A program made the position numbers and the translations under genes. 64,000 bases of DNA from Buchnera aphidicola (Cinara splendens) (GTDB taxonomy: Bacteria; Pseudomonadota; Gammaproteobacteria; Enterobacterales; Enterobacteriaceae): NCBI RefSeq assembly GCF_900698975.1, contig NZ_LR217722.1, forward strand, positions 62,001 to 126,000. The letters run 5' to 3'. How positions within the stretch are numbered: the first letter of the stretch is position 1; every line of letters starts with the position of its first letter. The notes under the pieces are model-generated. The model saw nothing but the letters and a program-made list of their open reading frames with translations, had not been told where the DNA came from and searched no databases. Shown here in pieces: positions 10,050-19,468 of this stretch.

Positions 10050-11111
10050 TTATTTACCACATTGAGCACGAAAGCGTAAAACATGATCCATTAATGTAAT
10101 AGCAAGCATAGCTTCTGCAATAGGAACAGCTCGTATACCTACACAAGGATCATGTCTGCCTTTTGTTATAATAGAAGTTTCTTTTCCTTGGATATTAATA
10201 GTTTTTCCAGGTATTCTAATGCTTGATGTTGGCTTGAATGCTGCTTGAATTATGATTTTATCTCCGTTGCTAATTCCTCCTAAAATTCCTCCTGAATGGT
10301 TACTAGTAAATCCATTTGGTAAAATTTCGTCTCGATGCATATCTCCTGTTTGTTCAACTACTTGAATACCATCTCCTATTTCAACTGATTTAGCCGCATT
10401 GATACTCATGATAGCATGCGCAATGTCTGCATCTAATCGATCAAAAACAGGTTCTCCTAAACCAATGGGAACATTTTCGGCAATAATCATAATTTTAGCT
10501 CCAATAGAATTTCCAGATTTTTTTAATTCTTTCATATACTGGATTAGTTCATTTGTTTTTCGAGAATTACTACAAAAAAAAGAATTATTTTCTACTTCTT
10601 TCCATGAATCAAAAGGGCAATGAATAGGTCCTAATTGAGATAAATATCCTCGAATAATTATATTATACTTTAGTTTTAAATATTTTTTTGCAATTGCTCC
10701 TGCTGCTACACGAATAACTGTTTCTCGTGCAGATGATCTACCTCCTCCTCTATAATCTCTAATTCCGTATTTTTTATCATATGTAAAATCGGCATGGTTA
10801 GGACGATATATGTTCTTAATATCAGAATAATCTTGTGATCGAGTATCTGTATTTTTTATTGCTATTCCAATACTAGTTCCAGTTGTTTTTCCTTGGAAAA
10901 TACCTGAAAAAATTTCAATTATGTCATTTTCTCGACGTTGTGTAGTAAAAGGAGAGAAACCCGGTCTTCTTCTATTTAGTTCGTACTGTATATCACTATT
11001 TTTTAAAGAAAATCCTGGAGGAACGCCGTCAATAATTCCAGCTAACATCGGTCCATGTGATTCTCCGCAAGTTGTAACTGTAAATAATTTTCCGATTGTG
11101 TTTCCAGCCAT
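10050..11111 (-). CDS. aroC: Chorismate synthase
   Basis: Converts 5-enolpyruvylshikimate-3-phosphate to chorismate with reduced FMN as catalyst, the last shikimate step before the aromatic amino acids. The N-terminus [20 protein letters not shown], the central [20 protein letters not shown] motif region and the C-terminal [20 protein letters not shown] region are the three family signatures. The active-site His of GESHG is residue 19. Length is 353 against 361 in E. coli; the difference is a shorter C-terminal tail after LRFRAQCGK. Transcribed divergently from smrB. Together with aroH in this window it serves phenylalanine and tryptophan supply. Confidence 0.97.
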   Translation of the reverse strand: MAGNTIGKLFTVTTCGESHGPMLAGIIDGVPPGFSLKNSDIQYELNRRRPGFSPFTTQRRENDIIEIFSGIFQGKTTGTSIGIAIKNTDTRSQDYSDIKNIYRPNHADFTYDKKYGIRDYRGGGRSSARETVIRVAAGAIAKKYLKLKYNIIIRGYLSQLGPIHCPFDSWKEVENNSFFCSNSRKTNELIQYMKELKKSGNSIGAKIMIIAENVPIGLGEPVFDRLDADIAHAIMSINAAKSVEIGDGIQVVEQTGDMHRDEILPNGFTSNHSGGILGGISNGDKIIIQAAFKPTSSIRIPGKTINIQGKETSIITKGRHDPCVGIRAVPIAEAMLAITLMDHVLRFRAQCGK

Positions 11112-11398
11112 GTAAACCTCGTATTTTATAAAAGAAAATGGATTTTTTAATGTATATAATTGTTTTATAAAAATATTTTTTTAAAATAAATATATAACTA
11201 GTAATATTATGTATTGTGCGAGATAGTTAAATGATTTTTTTTAGGATTAATAATTATTAAAAGAAATTAATGTATAAACTATCATTTTTAAAAAACTATA
11301 TATTTTATTTAATTATTATTAAATGATATCATTATTTTATATAATTATATAGATTTCAGTATCTATTAGTATAATTAAATATTATAGAAGGTATGGTT

Positions 11399-11944
11399 AT
11401 GAAAAAAAATAATATAACTAATGTAAACGAAAAAGAAACTTTTTTATATTACATGAAAGGCGTAAAAAAAATTATACAAGATAAAATCTATCACGTAAAT
11501 GTACAAGATGATAATAAATACAATTTATATATTAAAGATATTGTAACACAAGATGCACATAGTTATTATTTTAGACATGTAGTTGATGATGAAAATTCAT
11601 GTTGTTCTGTAACCAATGATCCTATTTGTTTTGTTCGCAATATCAGCTATAATTTGGATCTTAAAAAATTAAAAAGAGGAGAATATCGACCTGAAATTAC
11701 TTTGGATTTGCATGGTATGAATTTATATCAAGCGAAAAAAGAATTAGGAGTATTAATTGCAATTTGTCATCAAAAAAAATTTTTTTGCGCCAGTATACTT
11801 CACGGATATGGTAAAAAAATATTAAAAAAGAATATACCTTTTTGGTTATCAAAACATCCTGACGTACTGGCTTTTCATCAAGCTCCTAGATTTTTTGGAC
11901 ATGATGCTGCTATCTTAATTTTTATCAAGAATGATTGTGAATAG
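11399..11944 (+). CDS. smrB: SmrB-type Smr-domain endonuclease
   Basis: In E. coli SmrB (formerly YfcN) cleaves mRNA between collided ribosomes, starting ribosome rescue. The Smr domain is clear in the C-terminal half: LDLHGMNLYQAKKELG, the ILHGYGKKILK loop and AFHQAPRFFGHDAAILI. The N-terminal extension, with HYF-like SHYYF and LKRGEY segments, aligns with E. coli SmrB, so this is the long SmrB and not a bare Smr protein. I chose ATG at 11399 (181 residues; E. coli 183) over ATG 11393 because the AGAAGG at 11386-11391 sits 7 bases before it. It keeps the E. coli neighbourhood next to aroC. Retaining a quality-control nuclease in a reduced genome is notable. Confidence 0.88.
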   Translation: MKKNNITNVNEKETFLYYMKGVKKIIQDKIYHVNVQDDNKYNLYIKDIVTQDAHSYYFRHVVDDENSCCSVTNDPICFVRNISYNLDLKKLKRGEYRPEITLDLHGMNLYQAKKELGVLIAICHQKKFFCASILHGYGKKILKKNIPFWLSKHPDVLAFHQAPRFFGHDAAILIFIKNDCE

Positions 11945-12310
11945 TAAATATGGAATTTATATTATGATTATTATATAATTATAAATATAAGTAAAATTAT
12001 AAAACTTTTATGTTATATAATTTTATATATATTTTTATAAATTTGAAATTATATATTATATTTTTGATAATTTTATTTTTGCATAGACATTAAAACAATT
12101 ATTTTTTATATGATAAAATACTTTTATAAATAAATGTAGTGGATTTTATAAATTTGTTAAGATTTGATTTTTATACAAAAAATTAACTTGTAAGTACAAG
12201 TACATATTTTGGATGTTAATTATATTATACCAAAATTAATAAATATTTTTTATATAAATAGATTTTTCTTTTTATTATAAATAATATTAATAACAAATAA
12301 GGTAATAAAA
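11945..12310. other. Upstream region of the his operon
   Basis: 366 gene-free bases. No histidine-rich leader peptide and no attenuator like that of enteric his operons is visible. The only small structure is ACTTGT-AAGT-ACAAGT (12186-12201), a 6-bp stem that could be an operator or chance. A promoter must lie here but cannot be pinned down in this base composition. Confidence 0.5.
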
Positions 12311-13210
12311 TTGAATAAAAATCGTGTACGTTTAGCTATACAAAAATCTGGTAGATTAAGTTATGATTCGCATAAATTGCTAAAAAGTTGCGGTATAAAA
12401 ATTAATTTACAAAAATCTAGCTTACTTGCTTTTGCTGAAAATATGCCAATTGATATTCTTCTGGTACGAGATGATGATATTCCAGGTTTAATTATGGATG
12501 GAGTAGTAGAATTAGGTATTATTGGTTCTAATGTTTTAGAAGAACAATCTTTAACTAGATTACTAGTTAAAGAATCTGTTCCATATACTATATTACATAA
12601 GTTAGATTTTGGTGTTTGTCGTCTTTCTGTATCAGTTCCATTAGACATGAAATATTCAGGAATATCTTGTTTACAGAATCTTCGTATTGCCACATCATAT
12701 CCCAATTTATTAAAAAGGTATTTTGATAAACAAAATGTTTCTTTTAAGCCGTTTATTTTAAATGGTTCGGTAGAAGTAGCATATAATTCGGGATTAGCAG
12801 ATGTAATATGTGATTTAGTATCTACTGGAGCTACTTTAGATGCAAATGGATTAAGAGAAGTAGAAACCGTTTATCATTCTTGCGCTTGTTTAATTTCTCA
12901 AAAAATAAAATCTTTAGTTCCGGAAAAAAAAATATTTATTAAAAAGCTTTTAAATCGCATTAAAGGGGTAATTAAAGCACGAGAATCTAAATATATTATG
13001 TTACATATTGAAAAAAATAAATTAAATGCAGTTACAAATTTATTACGGGGAGCAGAACGCCCTACTATTTTAGAATTGTTTGGGAACAAAAATAAAGTAG
13101 CTTTGCATATGGTAAGTAGTGAAAATATTTTTTGGGAAACTATGGAACAATTGAAGTTATTAGGAGCGAGTTCTATCCTAGTTCTTCCTATAGAAAAAAT
13201 GATGGAATGA
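12311..13210 (+). CDS. hisG: ATP phosphoribosyltransferase
   Basis: First, committed step of histidine synthesis: couples ATP with PRPP. The sequence follows E. coli HisG (299 residues, same length) throughout: [49 protein letters not shown] (the PRPP loop) and the C-terminal regulatory domain ending [16 protein letters not shown]. The start is TTG at 12311 with AAGG at 12299-12302, eight bases away. The histidine-binding C-terminal domain appears intact, so feedback inhibition may persist even though no attenuator is seen upstream. First gene of the his operon. Confidence 0.97.
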   Translation: MNKNRVRLAIQKSGRLSYDSHKLLKSCGIKINLQKSSLLAFAENMPIDILLVRDDDIPGLIMDGVVELGIIGSNVLEEQSLTRLLVKESVPYTILHKLDFGVCRLSVSVPLDMKYSGISCLQNLRIATSYPNLLKRYFDKQNVSFKPFILNGSVEVAYNSGLADVICDLVSTGATLDANGLREVETVYHSCACLISQKIKSLVPEKKIFIKKLLNRIKGVIKARESKYIMLHIEKNKLNAVTNLLRGAERPTILELFGNKNKVALHMVSSENIFWETMEQLKLLGASSILVLPIEKMME

Positions 13211-13217
13211 AATAATT

Positions 13218-14549
13218 ATGTTAAATATAAGTAAAAATATTTTTTATTGGGATAATTTATCTGAAAAAGAGAAAAGTTCTTTGCTATTAAGACCTAAATT
13301 GCAAGTTAACAATAGTTTAAAATCCTCTGTTTCAGAGATTCTTGAAAATGTAAAAAAAAATGGTGATACTGCTTTACATACTTATAATCTACAGTTTGAT
13401 AAAATTAAATTAGATTTTTTTTATGTTAAGAAAAAACAAATAAATACTGCTTCTTCTTTGGTTTCTAAATCATTTAAGGAAGCTGTATTAATAGCAGAAA
13501 AAAATATTAGAAAGTTTCATTCTAAACAAATTTTTGCTGATTTAGATGTATGTACGTATCCAGGAGTTCGATGTCAACATATTAGTAGACCAATAAATTC
13601 AGTAGGTTTGTATGTTCCGAAAGGTCTGTATCCATTAGTTTCTACTGTTTTAATGTTATCAATACCTGCTAAGTTAGCAGGATGTCCAAATATAGTTTTG
13701 TGTTCTCCTCCTCCTGTTAGTAATGAAATATTATATATTGCAAAGATATGTGGAATTAAACGAGTAATTCAATTAGGTGGAGCGCATGCAATTGCAGCCC
13801 TAGCTTTTGGGACTAAAAGTATACAAAAAGTTGATAAAATTTTTGGACCGGGAAATATTTTTGTAACAGAAGCTAAATTACAAGTTAGTCAATTAATAGA
13901 TCCTTGTGTTTCGATTGATATGTTAGCGGGTCCTTCTGAAATGCTAATTATTGCTGATAAGTATTCTAATCCTGAATTTATTGCTTCTGATTTATTGGCT
14001 CAATTAGAACATGATAATAATTCTCAGGTAATGCTAGTTAGCACTAGTGAGAATTTAGCTAACCATGTAGTTTCAGAAATTAAAAAACAAATACCGTTTT
14101 TAATAAAAAAAAATATTATTTTACATTCGTGGAAAAATAGTAAAATTATTGTAACTACATCTATATTAAAGTGTTTTGAAATATCAAACTTATATTCTCC
14201 TGAACATTTAATATTACATATTAAAAATTCTAGAAATTTTCTATCGCATATAAAGAATGCTGGATCAGTTTTTTTAGGTTCATGGACACCAGGTGCTGCA
14301 GGTGATTATATTACTGGAGCCAATCATGTTTTACCTACATATGGATGTTCTAATACATATTCTTCTTTATGTGTTTCTGATTTTAAAAAAATAATTACAA
14401 TTCAATCTATGACAAGGAAATCTCTGCAACAATTATCTGAAAGTATTATGGTTTTATCTGAAACAGAAGGTATGGATGCTCATGGTAAATCAGTAAGTGC
14501 TAGAATTAATTATTTAGACACCATTATTACAAAAAATGAGTCAATATAG
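13218..14549 (+). CDS. hisD: Histidinol dehydrogenase
   Basis: NAD- and zinc-dependent enzyme that oxidises histidinol to histidine in two steps, the end of the pathway. Zinc ligands are recognisable: Gln and His in LLAQLEHDNN, Asp in GAAGDYITGANHVLPTYG and His in GMDAHGKSVSAR. The catalytic Glu-His pair is in YSPEHLIL. KIFGPGNIFVTEAK is the NAD-site signature. It is 443 residues (E. coli 434). It starts 8 bases after hisG and its 3' end overlaps hisC by 14 bases, indicating translational coupling. Confidence 0.97.
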   Translation: MLNISKNIFYWDNLSEKEKSSLLLRPKLQVNNSLKSSVSEILENVKKNGDTALHTYNLQFDKIKLDFFYVKKKQINTASSLVSKSFKEAVLIAEKNIRKFHSKQIFADLDVCTYPGVRCQHISRPINSVGLYVPKGLYPLVSTVLMLSIPAKLAGCPNIVLCSPPPVSNEILYIAKICGIKRVIQLGGAHAIAALAFGTKSIQKVDKIFGPGNIFVTEAKLQVSQLIDPCVSIDMLAGPSEMLIIADKYSNPEFIASDLLAQLEHDNNSQVMLVSTSENLANHVVSEIKKQIPFLIKKNIILHSWKNSKIIVTTSILKCFEISNLYSPEHLILHIKNSRNFLSHIKNAGSVFLGSWTPGAAGDYITGANHVLPTYGCSNTYSSLCVSDFKKIITIQSMTRKSLQQLSESIMVLSETEGMDAHGKSVSARINYLDTIITKNESI

Positions 14550-15615
14550 TATGAAACGTCTAATTCCGCATCATATATATGCTTTACAACCGTATCAATC
14601 TGCACGTCGAATTGGTTTGACTGGTCGCGTTTATTTAAATGCTAATGAATCTCCTTGGAATAATATTATTAAATATCAACATACTAATTTGAACCGATAT
14701 CCAGAATTTCAATCATCTGTTTTATTAAATAAATATGCTCAGTATTCTAATATATCTATTGATAATATATTGATTACTAGAGGAGCAGATGAAGGAATAG
14801 AATTATTGGTTCGTGCTTTTTGTATGCCAAAAAATGATAAAATTATGTTTTTTCCACCAACATATGATATGTATGCAGTAATAGCGAATATGTATAATAT
14901 TAAAAAAAAAATAATTCCAATACTATCTAGTTTTCAACTAGACTTGATAAATATAAAAAAGCATATTAATGATGTTAAATTAATTTATATTTGTAATCCA
15001 AATAATCCTACTGGAAATTTTTTTTTAAAAAGTGATATTATTAGTATTCTTGATATTATTCCATTAAAAACTTTATTAATAATTGATGAAGCGTATATTG
15101 ATTTTTCTGTTAAAAATAGTTTTGTTTCAAAAATACATAAGTATGCTAATTTAGTTATTTTAAGGACTTTATCCAAAGCTTTTGGTTTATCTGCCTTAAG
15201 ATGTGGTTTTGTTTTGTCTAATTCTAATATTATTAATGTTCTTAAAAAAGTATCAGCTCCTTATCCCATTGCCACTCCTGTTTCAGATCTTGCTATACAA
15301 TCTCTACAATTAGAGAATATTAAATATGTTCAAGAAAACATTTTGCAAGTTGTATTTAATAAAGATTTTTTAGTTAAAAAATTACAGTCTTTTTCATGTG
15401 TAGATTATGTATTTCCTAGTAAAACTAATTTTGTTCTTGTTAGATTTTTTAAGTCTGATATTATTTTTCAACATTTGTTGTTACATGGAATTGTAGTTCG
15501 TGATCAATCATATAAAACAGGTTTAAATAATTGTTTAAGAATATCTATCGGAACTATGAAGGAATGTCAAGACATAATTCAAGCTTTATGTATGTTGGAA
15601 GGAAAAAAACTATAA
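14536..15615 (+). CDS. hisC: Histidinol-phosphate aminotransferase
   Basis: PLP-dependent aminotransferase making histidinol phosphate from imidazole acetol phosphate and glutamate. The PLP lysine is in TLSKAFGLSALRCGF; CNPNNPTGNF, IDEAYIDF and LRISIGT are class-II aminotransferase signatures. The ATG at 14536, inside the end of hisD, puts LQPYQSARR at the same distance from the start as in E. coli; ATG 14551 directly after the hisD stop is the alternative. It is 359 residues (E. coli 356). In Buchnera this enzyme may also help with other transaminations; that is inference. Confidence 0.96.
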   Translation: MSQYSMKRLIPHHIYALQPYQSARRIGLTGRVYLNANESPWNNIIKYQHTNLNRYPEFQSSVLLNKYAQYSNISIDNILITRGADEGIELLVRAFCMPKNDKIMFFPPTYDMYAVIANMYNIKKKIIPILSSFQLDLINIKKHINDVKLIYICNPNNPTGNFFLKSDIISILDIIPLKTLLIIDEAYIDFSVKNSFVSKIHKYANLVILRTLSKAFGLSALRCGFVLSNSNIINVLKKVSAPYPIATPVSDLAIQSLQLENIKYVQENILQVVFNKDFLVKKLQSFSCVDYVFPSKTNFVLVRFFKSDIIFQHLLLHGIVVRDQSYKTGLNNCLRISIGTMKECQDIIQALCMLEGKKL

Positions 15616-15616
15616 G

Positions 15617-16684
15617 ATGAAAAAAAAATTTTTATTTATTGATCGTGATGGTACATTAATTCATGAACCTAAAAAAACACTACAAATTGATAGTTTTAGT
15701 AAATTTTTTTTAGAAAAAGATGTGATTGTTTCTTTATTACAATTAATAAAACTTGATTATAAATTAGTTTTAATTACTAACCAAGATGGTTTAGGTAGTG
15801 CTTCTTTTCCTTTAAATAAATTTAGTAAAATACATAATTTAATGTTAAGTATTTTTTCTTCACAAAAAATTTTTTTTGACAGTGTTTTGATTTGTCCGCA
15901 TTTTTTTCGAGATAAATGTAATTGTCGTAAACCAAATACTACTTTATTAAAACACTGGATTAGTGATAATAAGTTTGATAAAAAAAATAGTTATGTTATT
16001 GGAGATAGGGATACAGATATTCAATTAGCTAATAATATGGGTATAAAGAGTTTTTTGTATAATTCTAGTCTTTTTTCATGGAAGAATATAGTTGATTGTT
16101 TACAACGTCCTAATCGGTTTTCAGAAATGTCACGAAATACTTTTGAAACAAAAATATTTATAAAAATTAGCCTGGATATTCCTATTGACAACTATATAAA
16201 TACTGGTATTCACTTTTTAAATCATATGTTAGATCAATTTAGAATTCATAGCGGTATTTACATGTACATTGATGTTGTGGGAGATTTATGGATTGATGAT
16301 CACCATACAATTGAAGACATTGGAATTACACTAGGATCTGCTTTAAGACATGCTTTGGGAAATAAAGTTGGGATTTCTAGGTATGGATTTACATTACCAA
16401 TGGACGAAAGTATTTGTTCATGTGCTATCGATGTATCTGGTCGTTCTTTTTTAGAATTTTATGCTGTTTTTAATAATAAATATATTGGCGATTTAAATGC
16501 TTGTATGATAGAACATTTTTTTTATTCAATTAGTCAATCTATGAAAATTACTATTCATTTGCATGCTTGCGGTAAAAATGATCATCATTGCGCTGAAAGT
16601 TTATTTAAAGCGTTTGGTAGAACTTTGAAACAAGCTATTTGTTTGGATGGTTTTAGTTTACCTACTTCAAAAGGTGTTTTATAA
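15617..16684 (+). CDS. hisB: Bifunctional histidinol-phosphatase / imidazoleglycerol-phosphate dehydratase
   Basis: Two-domain enzyme as in enteric bacteria. The N-terminal HAD phosphatase (about 1-165) has IDRDGTLIHEP with both aspartates, TNQDGLG, a zinc-binding CPH...CNCRKP cluster and GDRDTDIQLA. The C-terminal dehydratase (about 166-355) has the manganese-binding motifs DDHHTIEDIG and KNDHHCAESLFKAFGRTLKQA and ends LPTSKGVL. Full length (355; E. coli 355). One residue of the dehydratase entrance differs: the usual FDHMLDQ reads LNHMLDQ. It begins one base after the hisC stop, and its stop overlaps the hisH start by one base. Confidence 0.97.
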   Translation: MKKKFLFIDRDGTLIHEPKKTLQIDSFSKFFLEKDVIVSLLQLIKLDYKLVLITNQDGLGSASFPLNKFSKIHNLMLSIFSSQKIFFDSVLICPHFFRDKCNCRKPNTTLLKHWISDNKFDKKNSYVIGDRDTDIQLANNMGIKSFLYNSSLFSWKNIVDCLQRPNRFSEMSRNTFETKIFIKISLDIPIDNYINTGIHFLNHMLDQFRIHSGIYMYIDVVGDLWIDDHHTIEDIGITLGSALRHALGNKVGISRYGFTLPMDESICSCAIDVSGRSFLEFYAVFNNKYIGDLNACMIEHFFYSISQSMKITIHLHACGKNDHHCAESLFKAFGRTLKQAICLDGFSLPTSKGVL

Positions 16685-17274
16685 TGTCAATTGTAATTAT
16701 TAATACCGGTTTTTCTAATTTATACTCTATTAGGAGTGCCATACGCAGGGTAGGATATACATCAAGTATTACTAATTCAATTCATGATATTAAAGTAGCT
16801 GATAAAATATTTTTGCCAGGTATAGGTACTGCTTCTTCTGCAATAAAAATGCTAACACAAAATCATTTATTATCATTTATAAAAAAGACAAATCAACCAA
16901 TTTTAGGGATTTGTTTAGGTATGCAGTTGTTAGGAAAATATAGTTATGAAGGAAAAAAATGTATTTTATTAAATAAAATATCTAGTTCAATAAAAAAACT
17001 ACCGAATAAACACTATTCTGTTCCACATATTGGTTGGAATACTGTACATTATACAAATTCTCATATTTTGTTTAAAAATATAGATAATAATACTCGATTT
17101 TATTTTTTACACAGTTATTATATGGATATTAATCCATATACTATTTCTACATCAATACACGGTCTTCAGTTTTGTTCTTCAGTTGCAGTACAAAATTTTT
17201 TTGGAGTACAATTTCATCCAGAAAAATCAGGATGTGCTGGAGAACAGTTAATTAAAAATTTTTTAGAGATATAA
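16684..17274 (+). CDS. hisH: Imidazole glycerol phosphate synthase, glutaminase subunit
   Basis: Class-I glutamine amidotransferase that feeds ammonia to HisF. The nucleophile cysteine is in LGICLGMQLLG; His and Glu of the triad are in VQFHPEKSG near the C-terminus. It is 196 residues, as in E. coli. The ATG overlaps the hisB stop (TAATG), a coupled junction. Complex with HisF is expected from family knowledge. Confidence 0.97.
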   Translation: MSIVIINTGFSNLYSIRSAIRRVGYTSSITNSIHDIKVADKIFLPGIGTASSAIKMLTQNHLLSFIKKTNQPILGICLGMQLLGKYSYEGKKCILLNKISSSIKKLPNKHYSVPHIGWNTVHYTNSHILFKNIDNNTRFYFLHSYYMDINPYTISTSIHGLQFCSSVAVQNFFGVQFHPEKSGCAGEQLIKNFLEI

Positions 17275-17279
17275 TACAT

Positions 17280-18020
17280 ATGATTATTCCATCCTTAGAT
17301 TTTATTAATGGTAGAATTGTACGACTATATCAAGGTAACTATAGTAATAAAACGTTATATGATATTGATATTTTCAAATATATAGACCAATGTATTAATG
17401 AAGGTTTAACACATATACATTTAGTAGATTTAGATGGATGTAATAATCCCAAAAATCGTCAGAAACATATTTTAAAAATTATTTCTTATTATCGTAATAA
17501 AATTACTTTTCAGGTAGGTGGAGGAATTCGTTTTATACGTGATGTAGAAGATTTATTAAACATGGGAGTTTCAAAAATCGTAATAGGCACTATTGCTATT
17601 GATAAACCTGATCAATTTAAAAAATGGCTATGTAAATATGGTAGTGATAAATTTATATTAGCTACAGATGTATATATCACCGATAATAATGACAGTAAAC
17701 TTGCTATTCATGGCTGGAAAACTATTACTGATATTAACTTAGAAAGTATACTTGATAAGTTTATTCCTTATGGATTAAAGAATATTTTATGTACAGATAT
17801 ATCAAGAGATGGAACGTTTTTAGGTCCTAATGTAGTTTTATATAAAAATTTAAAAAAACAATTTCCAAATATAATGTTACAAGCTTCAGGAGGAATTAAT
17901 TCTCTTTCAGATGTATGTCTTTTAAAAAAATGTAATGTAGATCATGTTATTGTTGGACGAGCTTTATTAGAGAAAAATTTTACTTTTTCGGAGGCTCAAC
18001 AATGCTGGCAAAAAGAATAA
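17280..18020 (+). CDS. hisA: ProFAR isomerase (phosphoribosylformimino-AICAR-P isomerase)
   Basis: TIM-barrel isomerase of histidine synthesis. Catalytic Asp7 (PSLDFING) and the second aspartate in LATDVYITD are present, as are the phosphate-binding loops [21 protein letters not shown] and ASGGINS. It is 246 residues (E. coli 245). It lies 5 bases after hisH, and its last 19 bases overlap the start of hisF, the same arrangement as in E. coli. Confidence 0.97.
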   Translation: MIIPSLDFINGRIVRLYQGNYSNKTLYDIDIFKYIDQCINEGLTHIHLVDLDGCNNPKNRQKHILKIISYYRNKITFQVGGGIRFIRDVEDLLNMGVSKIVIGTIAIDKPDQFKKWLCKYGSDKFILATDVYITDNNDSKLAIHGWKTITDINLESILDKFIPYGLKNILCTDISRDGTFLGPNVVLYKNLKKQFPNIMLQASGGINSLSDVCLLKKCNVDHVIVGRALLEKNFTFSEAQQCWQKE

Positions 18021-18778
18021 TAGCATGTTTGGATGTTAATAATGGACTGGTAGTAAAGGGTATTAAATTTAATAATCATGTAATTATTGGTAATATACTT
18101 GAACTAGCAAAATATTATTCACAAGAAGGAATCGATGAATTAGTTTTTTACGATATATCAGCTTCTCCCAGGAAAAAATTGCTAGACATTCAGTGGATTG
18201 CTCGTATTGCAGATGTTATTAATATTCCTTTTTCAGTAGCAGGTGGAATTTCTTCTGTAGAGGATGCGAGATTGATTTTATCTTTAGGAGCAGACAAAAT
18301 ATCTATTAATTCTCCAGCTTTACATAATCCTTCATTAATTAGCCGGTTAGCAGATTGTTTCGGGGTACAGTGTATTGTGGTTGGAATTGATTCGTGGTAC
18401 GATAAAAATAGTAAAAAATATCATGTTTTTCAATACACCGGTCAACAAAGTAAATCTTGTTCTACATTGTGGCAGACTGTTGATTGGGTTCAGAAAGTAC
18501 AACAATTAGGTGCAGGTGAGATTGTTTTGAACACCATGAATACAGATGGTATGAAAAATGGATATGATATTGTACAGTTACAGGGAATTCGAGATATTTG
18601 CTCAATACCGCTAATAGCGTCTGGTGGAGCTGGTAATATGTATGACTTTTTAAATGTATTTAATTATGCACATGTTGATGGAGCTTTAGCTGCTTCTATA
18701 TTTCACGATAAAACAGTTTCCATTATAGATTTAAAAAATTTTCTATCTGATAAAGGAGTGATAATCAGAAAATGTTAA
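18002..18778 (+). CDS. hisF: Imidazole glycerol phosphate synthase, cyclase subunit
   Basis: TIM-barrel cyclase that uses ammonia from HisH to make imidazole glycerol phosphate and AICAR, the latter returning to purine synthesis. Catalytic Asp11 ([10 protein letters not shown]) and Asp130 (VVGIDSWYD) are both present, with [21 protein letters not shown] and LIASGGAG phosphate loops. It is 258 residues, as in E. coli. It overlaps hisA by 19 bases and hisI by 7, giving an unbroken coupled run. Confidence 0.97.
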   Translation: MLAKRIIACLDVNNGLVVKGIKFNNHVIIGNILELAKYYSQEGIDELVFYDISASPRKKLLDIQWIARIADVINIPFSVAGGISSVEDARLILSLGADKISINSPALHNPSLISRLADCFGVQCIVVGIDSWYDKNSKKYHVFQYTGQQSKSCSTLWQTVDWVQKVQQLGAGEIVLNTMNTDGMKNGYDIVQLQGIRDICSIPLIASGGAGNMYDFLNVFNYAHVDGALAASIFHDKTVSIIDLKNFLSDKGVIIRKC

Positions 18779-19386
18779 CCTATGATGATATAAAAAACTT
18801 AAATTGGAAGAAGTCTAAAAATATGATACCTGCAATTGCTCAACATTATATTTCAGGAGAAATATTAATGTTTGGGTACATGAATCAATCTGCGTGTATG
18901 CATACTTTTAAAAATAAGTTATTTACTTTGTATTCTCGAAAAAAAAAACGTTTATGGGTTAAGGGAGAAACTTCTAAAAATTTTTTGTATGTAAAAAAAT
19001 TAATAACCGATTGTGATCGTGATGTTATTTTAGTACAGGTTAAACCAGCAGGAAATACTTGTCATTTAAATAGATTCAGTTGCTTTAAATCTTCACAACC
19101 AATATATTCTTTTCTTTTAAAATTAGAAAATATTATTAAATTAAGAAAAAAAAATATTACTTATAAATCTTATGTGAATAATTTATTTTCTTCTGGTAAA
19201 CATAGAATTGCCCAGAAAGTTGGTGAAGAATCAATTGAAGTAATTATAGCTTTTTTAGAAAAAAATTCTGTTGATGTTGTTAATGAATCATCTGATTTAT
19301 TGTTTCATTTATTAATTTTGTTACAATATCTAGATATAGATTTTCAATTAATTATCAAAAATTTAAAGTGTAGGTCTAACAAATAA
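18772..19386 (+). CDS. hisI: Bifunctional phosphoribosyl-AMP cyclohydrolase / phosphoribosyl-ATP pyrophosphatase
   Basis: Fusion enzyme for steps 2 and 3 of histidine synthesis. The N-terminal cyclohydrolase has [15 protein letters not shown] and the metal-binding DCDRD followed by [11 protein letters not shown]. The C-terminal pyrophosphatase has [18 protein letters not shown] and [14 protein letters not shown]. It is 204 residues (E. coli HisIE 203). Last gene of the his operon; a 14-bp hairpin follows before gnd. Confidence 0.96.
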   Translation: MLTYDDIKNLNWKKSKNMIPAIAQHYISGEILMFGYMNQSACMHTFKNKLFTLYSRKKKRLWVKGETSKNFLYVKKLITDCDRDVILVQVKPAGNTCHLNRFSCFKSSQPIYSFLLKLENIIKLRKKNITYKSYVNNLFSSGKHRIAQKVGEESIEVIIAFLEKNSVDVVNESSDLLFHLLILLQYLDIDFQLIIKNLKCRSNK

Positions 19387-19414
19387 TATTTAATATTTTT
19401 AAGCAATATTAACT

Positions 19415-19450
19415 ATTTATAAAAAATTATGAATAAAATTTTTTATAAAT
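19415..19450 (+). terminator. 14-bp A/T hairpin between hisI and gnd
   Basis: Bases 19415-19428 and 19437-19450 are perfect complements of 14 bases with an 8-base loop. The structure sits between the his operon and gnd, and its 3' arm includes a six-T run. It may end the his transcript or cap its 3' end. It is made only of A/T pairs, so its strength is limited and the function is inferred. Confidence 0.4.
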
Positions 19451-19468
19451 TTACTTTTGAGGATATAT

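Noticed and set aside
11222-11283. GATAGTT/AACTATC inverted repeat between aroC and smrB
   Set aside because: Only 7 bp with a long loop; not distinguishable from background.
12361-12705. Minus-strand open frame of 114 codons
   Set aside because: Antisense of the well-conserved hisG; its codons mirror the hisG frame and the protein resembles nothing.
14536-14551. Frameshift suspected at hisD/hisC and similar overlaps in the his operon
   Set aside because: Both proteins are full length and the overlaps match those of enteric his operons; they are coupled junctions.
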